Shown: positions 6,899 through 16,147 of the stretch, piece after piece
Layout: every line of letters begins with the position of its first letter
Position numbering within the stretch: the first letter of the stretch is position 1
From: a virus
IMG/VR virus record: IMGVR_UViG_3300021197_000723
Span: 1 to 32,805 of that record
Length of the DNA: 32,805 nt
Reading direction: 5' to 3' (one strand)
Translations under genes and position numbers: made by a program
Notes under the pieces: model-generated
Database searches by the model: none
Told to the model about the DNA's origin: nothing
The model's input: the letters and a program-made list of their open reading frames with translations, nothing else

Positions 6899-7837
6899 AT
6901 GGCAATTTATAGTAACTCTTATGAAACTTTTGATAGTAACAATAAGAGAGAAGACTTGGCGAATGTTATTTATAACATCTCACCAACAGAAACCCCATTT
7001 ATGTCTAGCATTGGTACTGGTTCAGCTAATGGCACAAAACATGAATGGCAAACAGATAGTTTAGCAGCAGCAGCTGGTAACTTAGTAATTGAGGGTGATG
7101 ACTCTCCAAACAGAGCTTTAACAGCAACAACAAGACTACTCAACCACACGCAGATTTCTACAAAACCTGTAGTAGTTACTGGTACTCAAGAAGTTGTTAA
7201 CAAAGCTGGTGTAACATCAGAGATGGCTTATCAAATAGCTAAAGCTGGTAAAGAACTAAAAAGAGATATGGAACTAGACATGACTGGTAAACAAGAAGCG
7301 GCAGCAGGTTCTTCAGGAACAGGTCGTGCTTCAAGGGCTTATGAGTCTTGGATTACTACTAATGAACTTCATGGAACTGGTGGTTCTACAAGTGGCTCTG
7401 GTGCAGTTACTGATGGTACTCAAAGAGTACTAACAGAATCTCTTTTAAAATCTAACTTAAAAAAATGTTACGACGAAGGAGGTAATCCTGATCTATTGTT
7501 AGTTGGTTCATTTAACAAACAAAAAGTATCAGGCTTTACTGGTAACTCAACAAGAATGGACATGGCAGAAGATAGAAGTTTAGTCGCTACTATTGATGTT
7601 TATGTTTCAGACTTCGGTGAAGTTAGAGTAGTAGCTGATAGGATCTTAAGAAGTTCAGGAAGAACTGCACTTGTGGTTGATACAGAAATGTGGTCAGTTG
7701 CATATTTAAGACCTTTCGGTGTACAAGACTTAGCGAAAACTGGTGATGCTGACAAGAAGCAATTAATAGTAGAATATACTTTAGTTGCTAAAAATGAAGC
7801 AGCTAATGGTAAAATCGCTGATTTAACTACATCATAA
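6899..7837 (+). CDS. Major capsid protein (SU10/DUF5309 type)
   Basis: The 312-residue shell protein has an HK97-like fold in this family. The opening (residues 15-45), with SPTETPFMSSIGTG followed by a KHEWQTDSLA segment, is characteristic of the SU10-type/DUF5309 capsid proteins. The later YLRPFGVQDLAKTGDADKKQ and VEYTLVAKNEAANG are also typical of the C-terminal region. It follows the scaffold gene by 36 bases and precedes a folded intergenic element. It should be the most abundant virion protein. Confidence 0.95.
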   Translation: MAIYSNSYETFDSNNKREDLANVIYNISPTETPFMSSIGTGSANGTKHEWQTDSLAAAAGNLVIEGDDSPNRALTATTRLLNHTQISTKPVVVTGTQEVVNKAGVTSEMAYQIAKAGKELKRDMELDMTGKQEAAAGSSGTGRASRAYESWITTNELHGTGGSTSGSGAVTDGTQRVLTESLLKSNLKKCYDEGGNPDLLLVGSFNKQKVSGFTGNSTRMDMAEDRSLVATIDVYVSDFGEVRVVADRILRSSGRTALVVDTEMWSVAYLRPFGVQDLAKTGDADKKQLIVEYTLVAKNEAANGKIADLTTS

Positions 7838-7979
7838 TAAAATTTTACTTTCCTCGTAGTTGGTAAAAAGGGTGGGGTTTTGCACTCCAATGTTTTCTCC
7901 ACCCACTTAGATACATTAATAATGACCTTGAAGAACAGTATCGCTTCGGAACGAGGGTTATTAATTTGGAGAATATTTA
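7838..7979 (+). promoter_or_regulatory. Folded intergenic element after capsid gene
   Basis: Two structures lie in this 142-base gap. The first pairs 7870-7877 with 7897-7904 (GGGTGGGG with CTCCACCC, one G-T pair) and has a 19-base loop but no T-tract. The second pairs TTAATAA (7916-7922) with TTATTAA (7958-7964), with an inner CCT/AGG and GAAG/CTTC stem. A ribosome-binding site GGAGAA follows before the ATG at 7980. The position matches the post-capsid terminators of other phages (for example T7 Tphi), which reduce readthrough into minor virion genes. Confidence 0.5.
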
Positions 7980-8327
7980 ATGAGAACATTAAACGATTAT
8001 TTTGTAACAGCAGAGATAGAAGATATATCTACTGCATCAAGCACATTCGTAGCTATTCCTGATGGTGGCAGAATTATTAAAATTATTACTGCGCTACAAG
8101 GAGCTATAAGTGGTGGGAACGCTGCTATTAGTTTTGAAATTGGTGGTACTGCTGTAACAGGTGGTGGCATTACAGTTGCACACTCAGGCTCGGCAGCAGG
8201 TAATGTTGATTCAGCAGAACCTACAGCAGCTAATAGAGTTGAAGAAGATGGAACAATCGAGATGATTACAGATGGTGGTTCTACAGGTGCTAAAAAACTA
8301 TTAGTAACATTCGTAATTAGGAGATAA
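7980..8327 (+). CDS. Small beta-rich virion protein, possible head decoration
   Basis: A 115-residue protein rich in G, A, T, I and V with alternating hydrophobic strands and the phrase SFEIGGTAVTGGGITV, suggesting an all-beta fold. The end, KKLLVTFVIRR, looks like a closing strand. It starts after GGAGAA in the post-capsid leader. The position right after the major capsid gene fits a decoration or head-vertex protein. No family is certain, so the function is inferred from position and composition. Confidence 0.65.
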   Translation: MRTLNDYFVTAEIEDISTASSTFVAIPDGGRIIKIITALQGAISGGNAAISFEIGGTAVTGGGITVAHSGSAAGNVDSAEPTAANRVEEDGTIEMITDGGSTGAKKLLVTFVIRR

Positions 8328-8329
8328 AC

Positions 8330-8617
8330 ATGGCAAATTGGTTAGGTGGTTACAGAGTAATAGCGAATCACACAAGAACAACAAGTGGAACTTCGGCACA
8401 AACATCAGCTTTCAATGCTAGTATTGAATATGTAAGAGTAACAACTACTGGCCCTGTATTTATTGAGTTCGGAGCGAACCCTACAGCAGTGGTTGCTACT
8501 TCAATATACATGGCAGGAGATGAATCTATCATCTTCAAAATAGATGGTGGCATGAAAATGGCAACTATCCATGGTAGTGGAACACCTACTGTTTTTGTCC
8601 AGGAGCTTAGTGAATAA
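8330..8617 (+). CDS. Small beta-rich virion protein
   Basis: A 95-residue all-beta-looking protein beginning WLGGYRVIANHTRTTSGTS, with TGPVFIEFGANPTAV in the middle and GDESIIFKIDGGMKMATI near the end. Its composition is similar to the preceding protein, but I see no clear sequence identity. The ribosome-binding site GGAGATAAAC is strong. It probably sits on the head or at the connector; the function is not established. Confidence 0.65.
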   Translation: MANWLGGYRVIANHTRTTSGTSAQTSAFNASIEYVRVTTTGPVFIEFGANPTAVVATSIYMAGDESIIFKIDGGMKMATIHGSGTPTVFVQELSE

Positions 8618-8920
8618 ATGAAAAGAAGGCTAGGAGATGGCGAGACCTTTCATTTTTCAGAACATTCAGGGGAATTTGCAATACAATACAAATCCCCTGA
8701 TTTGTCTAAATTGATACAAAACAATAAAAGACTACAAGAGGAAGATCATCACATGAGAGATGACTTTCGTTTGTGTGCAAGAATACCTGTAATGGTTGCA
8801 CAAGAATGGAAGATTAAATTTGGAATTGACATAAATAAAAAACAAGACATGAAGGCTATTAAGAAACTACTTAACAGTCCTGATTACAAATATTTAAAGA
8901 CAACATCTAGGGTAATATAA
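8618..8920 (+). CDS. Conserved phage protein near the adaptor
   Basis: A 100-residue protein. The C-terminal half (FRLCARIPVMVAQEWKIKFG, then KKLLNSPDYKYLKTTSRVI) matches a recurring small-protein pattern of podoviruses: a helix with RIP and W, then LNSPDYxxLKT. It is usually encoded close to connector genes. The start abuts the preceding stop (TAAATG) and the stop overlaps the adaptor start (TAATG). Function unknown; a connector or virion assembly role is suggested by position only. Confidence 0.65.
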   Translation: MKRRLGDGETFHFSEHSGEFAIQYKSPDLSKLIQNNKRLQEEDHHMRDDFRLCARIPVMVAQEWKIKFGIDINKKQDMKAIKKLLNSPDYKYLKTTSRVI

Positions 8921-9546
8921 TGGCAATATCAACTTATGCAGAATTAAAAACAGCAATAGCTAGTTGGCTAGACAGAAGTGATTTAACAGATGTAATTCCT
9001 GATTTTATAGTTTTAGCTGAAACAAGACATAAAAGAGATTTTAAAATCAGAAGAATGGAAACTAGAGTAACAGCTAACACTATAGCTGATACTGAATATT
9101 ATTCATTACCTGATAACTATGTTGCTATGCGTAACATAAAGCTTAACACAAACACAAAGACACCTTTGGAGTTTTTAACTCCTGAAATAATGGATAGATT
9201 ACAAGCAGGTAGCAGCGTAGGTTGCCCAAAAGCTTATTCAATTAAAGGAAATACTATACAAATTAGACCTATTCCTGATGGCGTTTATGAAATAGAAATA
9301 TCTTATTACAAACACTTTGCTGCTTTATCAGATTCTAATACTACAAACGATATGCTTACAAACCACCCTGATGCATATTTGTATGGAGCGTTGGTGGAAG
9401 CAGAACCTTATCTTATGAATGATAAAAGAATAACAGTTTGGCAGCAATTTTATGATAGAGCAAAAGTAGATATTATTGCATCTAACGAAAGGGATAGGCA
9501 CTCAGGCACAACACCTGTAACAAGAGTTGATTACGGATTATATTAA
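8920..9546 (+). CDS. Head-tail adaptor protein
   Basis: A 208-residue protein of the P22 gp4 / SU10 adaptor group. The signature is a helical N-terminus (YAELKTAIASWLDRSDL), then ETRHKRDFKIRRMETR, then SLPDNYVAMRNIKL, followed by a beta domain and a C-terminal helix region where DAYLYGALVEAEPYLMND stands out. Adaptors form a ring between the portal and the nozzle. This supports a podovirus virion together with the nozzle gene at 14585. It overlaps both neighbours by one base (TAATG). Confidence 0.88.
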   Translation: MAISTYAELKTAIASWLDRSDLTDVIPDFIVLAETRHKRDFKIRRMETRVTANTIADTEYYSLPDNYVAMRNIKLNTNTKTPLEFLTPEIMDRLQAGSSVGCPKAYSIKGNTIQIRPIPDGVYEIEISYYKHFAALSDSNTTNDMLTNHPDAYLYGALVEAEPYLMNDKRITVWQQFYDRAKVDIIASNERDRHSGTTPVTRVDYGLY

Positions 9547-9755
9547 TGACTACCTGGACTATAGTTTCTTCAAGTTCAACTACATGGAGTATTATACAAA
9601 ATACATCTGAGGGATATTTTGAAACAGAAGATAATTTGGATTTATTAGTAACAGAAGCAGGTTTACTGTTTCAACAAGAAGGGGGAGTTGTCATAGCTCC
9701 TGATGACTGGCAAGATGTTCCAGCAACAGCAACTACAACATGGACTGAACAATAA
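9546..9755 (+). CDS. Small Thr/Trp/Ser-rich protein before the fibres
   Basis: A 69-residue protein with TTWTIVSSSSTTWSII at the N-terminus and TTTWTEQ at the C-terminus, so the same TTW motif occurs at both ends. The middle is acidic (ETEDNLDLL). It is coupled to the adaptor by TAATG and to the first fibre gene by TAAATG. Short proteins of this make-up accompany fibre genes in marine phages, but I cannot name a function. A small virion surface component is plausible. Confidence 0.6.
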   Translation: MTTWTIVSSSSTTWSIIQNTSEGYFETEDNLDLLVTEAGLLFQQEGGVVIAPDDWQDVPATATTTWTEQ

Positions 9756-11378
9756 ATGGCAACACAAAAATTTAGTGATTTAACGGCAACAACAACCCCT
9801 AATACAGAATCTGTATTTGCTATCGCTTATTCAGGATCTAACTTTAAATTAACAATTACAGATTTAGCAGCTAACTTACCAGCAGTTACAGCAACCAGTT
9901 TAACCACTTCAGGAACTATAACAGGTGGTGGTGGGTTTATCGGAAACCTAACAGGTAATGTAACAGGAGCTGTAACAGGAAATGCAAGTACGGCAACGGC
10001 TCTAGCTACAGGTCGCACAATAGGAATGACTGGAGATGTTATATGGACTTCAGCATCTTTTGATGGATCAGGCAATGTTACAGGTACAGCAGCGATTGGC
10101 ACAGGGGTTATAGTCAATGCAGATGTTAATACAAGTGCAGCAATAGATGCCACTAAAATACATGATGGCACAATATCAAATACAGAATTTGGATACTTAA
10201 ACAATGTATCAGGTAATATACAAACACAATTAGATGCAAAAGCATCATCAAGTTATGTACCTACTGCAATTACAGTTGCAGATGAATCATCAGACACTAC
10301 TTGTTTTCCCTTGTTTACAACGGCAGCGACTGGGGATTTAGGTCCAAAGACAGCATCAGGATTAACTTTTAACTCAAGCACAGATGTATTATCAGGAACT
10401 TTTGCAGGAAATATTACAGGTAATGTAACAGGTAATACTTCAGGTACATCAGGTTCGACTACAGGAAATGCAGCAACTGCAACAGCATTAGAAACTGCAA
10501 GGAACATTGGTGGCGTATCTTTTGATGGCACAGCGAATATTGATTTGCCTGGTGTAAACTCAGCAGGTAATCAGAATACAAGTGGTTCTGCTGCAAGTTT
10601 ATCTGCAACATTAGCTGTTGCTAGTGGTGGTACAAATATTACATCTTATACTACAGGAGATATAATCTATGCTTCTGCTTCAGGTACACTTGCAAAACTT
10701 GCAATTGGTAGCACAGGACAGGTTTTAACAGTAGATGGTGGGTTGCCAACTTATGCAGCAACAGCTTCTTCGGTTACCTTTCCAACTGTAAGCAGTATAA
10801 GCCCAAGCACAATTACTAATAATGCTACCTCGATAACTTTAACAGGTACAAATTTTGTAAATGGTTGTCATGTAGAAGCAATAAGTTCTACAGGAGCAAT
10901 CTTTACTCCAAACTCAGTTTCATTTACTAATGCAACCACAGTAGTTGCAAACTTTACAATAGGCACAGATGGCACATATTTTATAAGAGTTGAGAACCCT
11001 GATGGTTTAGCAGTTCGTTCAAGTTCAGCATTACTTACAGTATCAGATGCACCTACATGGTCTACATCTGCTGGAAGCATAGGAACAGTAGCAGCAGGAG
11101 CATCAGTATCTTTAGATGTAGATGCTTCATCAGACTCAACAGTAGCGTTTAGTGAAACGACAAGTGTGCTAACTAGTAATACTGACACACCTGCAAGTAC
11201 CATGAATTTAACTTTGAACTCATCGACTGGAGCAATAACAGGAACAGCTCCTAGCCCAACATCTGAAACAACTTATAACTTTACATTAAGAGCAACAGAT
11301 GCAGAAGCTCAAACAGCAGACAGAGCATTTAGTATAACCATATCAGTCGGTATGAATAATTCAGGACAATTTAACTAA
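9756..11378 (+). CDS. Tail fibre with repeats and Ig-like C-terminal domains
   Basis: The N-terminus (ATQKFSDLTATTTPN) looks like a virion-attachment segment. Residues about 63-115 and 218-265 contain two copies of a repeat of the form GNxTGNxTG...GNA-TATAL-R-IG...FDG, known from fibres of marine myo- and podoviruses. Around 341-428 is an IPT/TIG-like Ig domain (SISPSTITNNATSITLTGTN), and residues 430-530 resemble a cadherin/He_PIG domain with GAITGTAPSPTSETTYNFTL. It should take part in host binding. It overlaps the next fibre gene by one base. Confidence 0.85.
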   Translation: MATQKFSDLTATTTPNTESVFAIAYSGSNFKLTITDLAANLPAVTATSLTTSGTITGGGGFIGNLTGNVTGAVTGNASTATALATGRTIGMTGDVIWTSASFDGSGNVTGTAAIGTGVIVNADVNTSAAIDATKIHDGTISNTEFGYLNNVSGNIQTQLDAKASSSYVPTAITVADESSDTTCFPLFTTAATGDLGPKTASGLTFNSSTDVLSGTFAGNITGNVTGNTSGTSGSTTGNAATATALETARNIGGVSFDGTANIDLPGVNSAGNQNTSGSAASLSATLAVASGGTNITSYTTGDIIYASASGTLAKLAIGSTGQVLTVDGGLPTYAATASSVTFPTVSSISPSTITNNATSITLTGTNFVNGCHVEAISSTGAIFTPNSVSFTNATTVVANFTIGTDGTYFIRVENPDGLAVRSSSALLTVSDAPTWSTSAGSIGTVAAGASVSLDVDASSDSTVAFSETTSVLTSNTDTPASTMNLTLNSSTGAITGTAPSPTSETTYNFTLRATDAEAQTADRAFSITISVGMNNSGQFN

Positions 11379-12787
11379 TGGCAAATTCATATTTAACAAG
11401 AGCAGTATCATCATCAGGTAATCAAAAAACTTACACAGTATCAGCATGGTGTAAGATTGGTAGTTTAGTAGGTTCTAAAACAATTTTTAGTAGTGATGTT
11501 GAAGATGATAGTGCTAATTATGGAAGTTTATCTATAGAAGCAGATGGATTGTTAAAATTTATCAATACGACAAGCAGTTCCTTAGTAACTAATTATCAAT
11601 CTACTAGAAAACTATTAGATACTACATCTTGGTATCACATAGTATTGAGAGTAGATACAACACAATCTACTGCTGGAGATAGAATTAGAATGTATGTTAA
11701 TGGAGAACAATTAACATCATGGGCTTATTCAACAACACCAAACCAAAATACAGATACAGGTGTGTTTAAATCAGGTAATGCAACACTTGTTGGTGCAAGA
11801 CATGGCTCATCATCTCAAAATTTCTGGGATGGACACTTAGCTCATGTTCATATAGTTGAGGGACAGTCATATGACCCAACAGTATTTGGAGAAGCTGATA
11901 GTACAACAGGAGAATGGAAACCGATTTTAACTCCCTCTGTTACTTATTCAGCAGATAACTCTGCTTTTTTAAAGTTTGAAAACAGTGGTGCATTAGGTAC
12001 AGACTCATCAGGACAGTCGAATGATTTTACAGTAAATGGAGATTTAAAACAATCTATATCAACACCTAGTAATTTATTTGCAACATATAATTATTTACAC
12101 AATGGCATTGGTCAACAAAATGTTATAAGCAAAGCTGGTACACAGATAGACCATACTAACGATTCTTATAATTGGAGAATAACTGCTGCATCATTAGGTA
12201 TGAATAAAGGGAAGTGGTATTGGGAAACTAAATACTCTACTGAAGCTGGGTATTTAAATGTTGGGTTTGCTAGAAATGGTTGTGATGATTTAACACAGAA
12301 CATGAGAGGAAGTAAACAGCTTGGCGATGATTCTGATGGTAATGGAAACTCATGGGCTTTTAGTGCTGGTAACACATCAGGTAATAACATTGCCAAATTA
12401 AGACACAACAATGCTGATGCTGTTGCAGATATGGGAGTTACCCCAGCAAATGGAGATATTATCCAATGTTGGTTAGATTTAGATAATGGTAAAGCATGGT
12501 GGGGTATTAATGGTACTGTTATGAATAGTGGTAGTGGTGTAGGTGTTCCTAACACAGGAGCATATCCACACTTTACCTTTACTGTAGGAGATGAATTTTA
12601 TATACCAGCAGTATCTTTATTTGGATTAGGTGCACCTCAATGTCAAGTCAACTTTGGCGAGGGAAGATTTGGAACAACAGCAGTATCATCAGGAGTCGCA
12701 GACAATGGTGGCAATGGAACATTTGAATATTCTCCTTTAGCTGGATTTTATTCAGTATGTACAAAGAATATTAAGGATTACGGATAG
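11378..12787 (+). CDS. Fibre protein with LamG-like and SPRY-like domains
   Basis: A 469-residue protein. The N-terminal 170 residues follow the concanavalin A-like/LamG pattern: YTVSAWCKIG, then TTSWYHIVLRVD, RIRMYVNGEQL and FWDGHLAHVHIVEGQ. From about residue 278 a second domain, GKWYWETKY...YLNVGFARN with GDIIQCWLDLDNGKAWWGING, matches SPRY-like folds. Both domains typically bind sugars or proteins at surfaces, so this is a receptor-binding or fibre-tip protein. It lies in a four-gene fibre block. Confidence 0.8.
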   Translation: MANSYLTRAVSSSGNQKTYTVSAWCKIGSLVGSKTIFSSDVEDDSANYGSLSIEADGLLKFINTTSSSLVTNYQSTRKLLDTTSWYHIVLRVDTTQSTAGDRIRMYVNGEQLTSWAYSTTPNQNTDTGVFKSGNATLVGARHGSSSQNFWDGHLAHVHIVEGQSYDPTVFGEADSTTGEWKPILTPSVTYSADNSAFLKFENSGALGTDSSGQSNDFTVNGDLKQSISTPSNLFATYNYLHNGIGQQNVISKAGTQIDHTNDSYNWRITAASLGMNKGKWYWETKYSTEAGYLNVGFARNGCDDLTQNMRGSKQLGDDSDGNGNSWAFSAGNTSGNNIAKLRHNNADAVADMGVTPANGDIIQCWLDLDNGKAWWGINGTVMNSGSGVGVPNTGAYPHFTFTVGDEFYIPAVSLFGLGAPQCQVNFGEGRFGTTAVSSGVADNGGNGTFEYSPLAGFYSVCTKNIKDYG

Positions 12788-12795
12788 GAGATAAC

Positions 12796-13845
12796 ATGGC
12801 ATATATTTCATTTCAACCACACGACCACTTTGACTGTCCTAGATGGACTGGTAGTAGCACTACTACTACAATTAATGGTATGCAATTTAAACCTGATGCT
12901 CTTTGGATTAAAAGATATGATGGTAGTGGACACCCATTGCTTAATAACTCATCAGAAGGTACAGGACAAAACTGGATTCCATCAGGAAACAATGCAAATA
13001 ATACAACAGTTCATGTAGCTAGTTATACATCAGATGGATTTACTCTAACAGGAAACATAAATGATACTAACGCTGCTACTCAAAATTATTTAGCAGCTTG
13101 TTGGAAAATAAATGCTGGTACAGAAGTAACAAATACAACAGGTTCTATTTCTGCCGAAGTACAAGTTAATCAAACTGCTGGTATAAGTATATGTAGTTAT
13201 ACAGGTACAGGAGCTAATGGCACGATTGGACATGGACTAGGAGCTATTCCAAAACTTATAATAGGAAAATCTACAACTGTTGCAGATAGAGGAGATGTAT
13301 ATATAGGAGATATCTTATATTACACAGACACCGAAACAGACTTAATACAATTTGCTGCAACTGGTGCTAATCAAGATGATGTCGGTGGTTGGAATGATAC
13401 CAAACCTACCAGTTCAGTATGGTCTATAGGAAACAAATCACATCATAATACTAGTGGTGCTGCAAGTATTGCTTATTGTTTTACACAAATTAATGGTTTT
13501 AGTAAATTTGGATTATATAAAGGTAATGGAAATGCTAATGGTTCATATATTTATTGTGGGTTTAGACCAAAATGGTTAATGATAAAAAAATGGGATGACA
13601 CAGAAGATTGGTTTGTTAAATCACCAGTAGTAACTGGATATGGTGTAGGTGGTACATTAACAAGAACACTTAAATTTAGTGATAACACATCATCCACAAA
13701 CTGTACTGTAAATATAACTGCAACTGGATTTAGACCTACAACTACAGATGGTAAAGCAAATGGTGATGGTAATATATATTTATACATGGCGTTTGCAGAC
13801 CACCCAATAGTAGGAAGTAACGGAACAATAGCATTAGCTATATAG
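12796..13845 (+). CDS. Fibre-associated protein, DUF7483-like
   Basis: A 349-residue beta-rich protein. The pattern HGLGAIPKLIIGKS, then SIAYCFTQINGFSKFGLYKGNG and FRPKWLMIKKWDD, then GDGNIYLYMAFADHPIVGSNG, matches a repeat-like fibre domain that I associate with DUF7483 in marine phage adhesins. GFRPKWLMIK and the final IYLYMAFAD are the strongest cues. A ribosome-binding site GGAGATAAC is present. It is likely a fibre or adhesin component. The domain name comes from memory of the motif and is moderately sure. Confidence 0.75.
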   Translation: MAYISFQPHDHFDCPRWTGSSTTTTINGMQFKPDALWIKRYDGSGHPLLNNSSEGTGQNWIPSGNNANNTTVHVASYTSDGFTLTGNINDTNAATQNYLAACWKINAGTEVTNTTGSISAEVQVNQTAGISICSYTGTGANGTIGHGLGAIPKLIIGKSTTVADRGDVYIGDILYYTDTETDLIQFAATGANQDDVGGWNDTKPTSSVWSIGNKSHHNTSGAASIAYCFTQINGFSKFGLYKGNGNANGSYIYCGFRPKWLMIKKWDDTEDWFVKSPVVTGYGVGGTLTRTLKFSDNTSSTNCTVNITATGFRPTTTDGKANGDGNIYLYMAFADHPIVGSNGTIALAI

Positions 13846-13856
13846 GAGAAAATTAA

Positions 13857-14585
13857 ATGGGATTAGAAACAGGAACATATATATCAGACTTAAATAGCTC
13901 AAACCCAGTAGCTGGAGACCCAGTTAACGAGGGTGATGACCATATAAGATTGGTAAAATCTACAGTCAAAGCAACCTTTCCAAGTATTACTGGAGCAGTT
14001 ACTTCAACGCACACAGAATTAAATTTATTAGATGGCGTTACAGCAAATACAACAGAATTAAATTATGTAGATGTAACAACACTTGGAACAGTAGAAGCCT
14101 CAAAAGCGGTAACAGCAGATGCTAGTAAAGATATTACAGGAATACGAAATTTAACAGCAACAGGAACTCTAACAATAGGCGGAAACGCAGTAACAACTTT
14201 ACAAGCGGTATACCCTGTTGGATCTATTTATATTAACGCTGCCGTTACAACTAACCCTGGAACATTATTAGGGTTTGGAACTTGGGTAGCTTTTGGAACA
14301 GGTAAAGTAATTGTAGGTTATGATGCGAGTGATAGTGATTTTGATGCACTACAAGAAACTGGTGGTTCTAAAACACATACTTTAACAACTTCTGAATTAC
14401 CATCTCATACACATAATTTTAATTTAGATTCTTCACAAAATGGTGGTAGTTCACACGACCACGCTTTATTCCCTGATAGCACCTCAAGTGCAGAAACATT
14501 TACATCAGCAGCAACAGGTGGGGGTGGAGCACACAATAACTTGCAACCATACATCGTTGCATACATGTGGAGAAGAACTGCGTAA
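13857..14585 (+). CDS. Fibre protein with tail-collar-like C-terminus
   Basis: A 242-residue protein. Residues about 10-110 are fibre-like (THTELNLLDGVTANTTELNY, then SKAVTADASKDITGIRNL). From about residue 119 the sequence YPVGSIYINAAVTTNPGTLL, FGTWVAFGTGKVIVG, then SELPSHTHNF and NLQPYIVAYMWRRT is the short collar/baseplate-type domain with His residues often binding metal in fibre tips. It is preceded by GGAGAAAATT and ends in TAATG with the nozzle gene. It is probably a receptor-binding fibre tip. Confidence 0.88.
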   Translation: MGLETGTYISDLNSSNPVAGDPVNEGDDHIRLVKSTVKATFPSITGAVTSTHTELNLLDGVTANTTELNYVDVTTLGTVEASKAVTADASKDITGIRNLTATGTLTIGGNAVTTLQAVYPVGSIYINAAVTTNPGTLLGFGTWVAFGTGKVIVGYDASDSDFDALQETGGSKTHTLTTSELPSHTHNFNLDSSQNGGSSHDHALFPDSTSSAETFTSAATGGGGAHNNLQPYIVAYMWRRTA

Positions 14586-16147
14586 TGGCTGTTTTTCAAT
14601 CAGGAATACCCAAAGGAGTTAACAAAGATGTAAACCCAACAGCTTTGCCGCCTGAAGTGTACTCACACTCACAAAATACAAGATTTGGAGAAGGCGCAGC
14701 AAAAAAGTTTTCAGGACATGACAATCCTTTTCCAGTAGCTAATCCTTCAGTCGCTCCTTATCAAGTATTAAACTGGGCAACAGGTCAAAACAACTATTGG
14801 TTTTACGCAGGTTCTGCAAAGATATACAGAACAGATGGCTCAACACATACTGAATTTACTAGAACAGCGTCAGATTATTCTGTAAATCTTACAGCAGTAG
14901 GAAACTGGGATACTTCTGTTTTTAATGGATTACCAATATTTAACAACGGAGTTGACGATCCACAATGCCTGGCTAACTTAGGATCAAATAATTTTACAGA
15001 TTTAACTAACTGGCCATCGAATACAGTATGTAAAACTATTAGACCTTATGGTAACTATTTAATAGCTTTAAATTTAACAGAATCATCTGTTAATTATCCC
15101 AATAAAGTTAGATGGGGTGATTCAGCAGAAAACTTAACATTACCTAGCACATGGACAGCTGGAGCAACTAATGATGCAGGTGCTGCTACTATTGGTGATA
15201 ATGGAGATTTTATAATTGATGGAGCTCAGTTAAAGGGTTCTTTTATTATTTACAAAGAAAAAACAACCTGGATTATGACTTATGAAGGTACGGAACTAGT
15301 ATTTAACTTTCAAAAGCTTTTTAGTGATACAGGAATATTATCTAAAAACTGTGTAACAGAATTTAATGGAAATCACTTTGTTGTAACTAATGGAGATATA
15401 ATTGTGCATAACGGAGTAACTAAAAACTCTATTGCTAACAACATAATTAAAAATGACTTTTTTAGCGATATAGATGGAACAAATTTTGCTAACACTTTTG
15501 TTACACACAACATACAAAAAGGCGAAATATGGGTGTCTTATCCTAGAGTAGGATCAGTAAACTGCAACAGATGTTTGGTTTACAATTACAACACTCAAGG
15601 TTTTAGTTTTAGAGATTTACCAGGAATACTTGGAATTGGTCTTGGAGTGGTTAGTCCTACCTCAGATGGAAGCACTAGCATTTTATGGTCAGGTCAGTCG
15701 CAAAGTTGGATAGCTTACAGCACAACTGAATCATGGGGAGAAAGAGCCTACAACCCTACAGAAACATCTATGTTAATGGCAGGTACTAGCGATACTAGAT
15801 TGTATAGAGCAGATCAAGGATTTGATTTTGCAGGAAGCAACTTTACTATGTTGTTAGAAAGAAAAGGTTTGGTTCTTGACAATAACCCAAACACAGTAGT
15901 ACAGGTTAGAAAAGTTACACCAAGGTTTTCAGGAACAGGCTCTGCTGAAGTATTTGTAGGAAGTTCAATGAGCCCTGATGGTACATACACTTACAAAGCA
16001 CAACAAACTATAAACCCTGACACACAAAATAAAGTAGATGCTAGAGCAACAGGTAAATACATAGCTATTAAGTTTCAAAACACAACGGCAACTACATTTG
16101 AATTAAACGGATATGATATAGAATACGAGGTCTTAGGAGAAAGATAA
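14585..16147 (+). CDS. Tail nozzle, P22 gp10-like
   Basis: I place the start at the ATG inside the TAATG junction (14585), giving 520 residues; an earlier in-frame start at 14567 would add six residues inside the preceding gene. The N-terminus GIPKGVNKDVNPTALPPEVY, then FGEGAAKKFSGH and many short beta blades (for example FRDLPGILGIGLGVVSPTSD), agree with the beta-propeller nozzle / DNA-stabilisation proteins of P22-like podoviruses. It would extend the tail below the adaptor and retain DNA. It supports the short-tail assignment. Confidence 0.82.
   Translation: MAVFQSGIPKGVNKDVNPTALPPEVYSHSQNTRFGEGAAKKFSGHDNPFPVANPSVAPYQVLNWATGQNNYWFYAGSAKIYRTDGSTHTEFTRTASDYSVNLTAVGNWDTSVFNGLPIFNNGVDDPQCLANLGSNNFTDLTNWPSNTVCKTIRPYGNYLIALNLTESSVNYPNKVRWGDSAENLTLPSTWTAGATNDAGAATIGDNGDFIIDGAQLKGSFIIYKEKTTWIMTYEGTELVFNFQKLFSDTGILSKNCVTEFNGNHFVVTNGDIIVHNGVTKNSIANNIIKNDFFSDIDGTNFANTFVTHNIQKGEIWVSYPRVGSVNCNRCLVYNYNTQGFSFRDLPGILGIGLGVVSPTSDGSTSILWSGQSQSWIAYSTTESWGERAYNPTETSMLMAGTSDTRLYRADQGFDFAGSNFTMLLERKGLVLDNNPNTVVQVRKVTPRFSGTGSAEVFVGSSMSPDGTYTYKAQQTINPDTQNKVDARATGKYIAIKFQNTTATTFELNGYDIEYEVLGER

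Noticed and set aside
9940-10500. Repeat array that might be CRISPR-like
   Set aside because: The repeats are imperfect, in frame and encode glycine/threonine-rich fibre units, with no equal-sized spacers or cas genes.
12166-12555. 129-codon minus-strand open frame in the LamG/SPRY fibre gene
   Set aside because: Antisense shadow in a confidently called gene, without a start signal.
14567-14584. Upstream start for the nozzle gene
   Set aside because: It lies inside the preceding fibre gene and adds six residues; the TAATG junction ATG at 14585 fits the pattern used throughout the genome.
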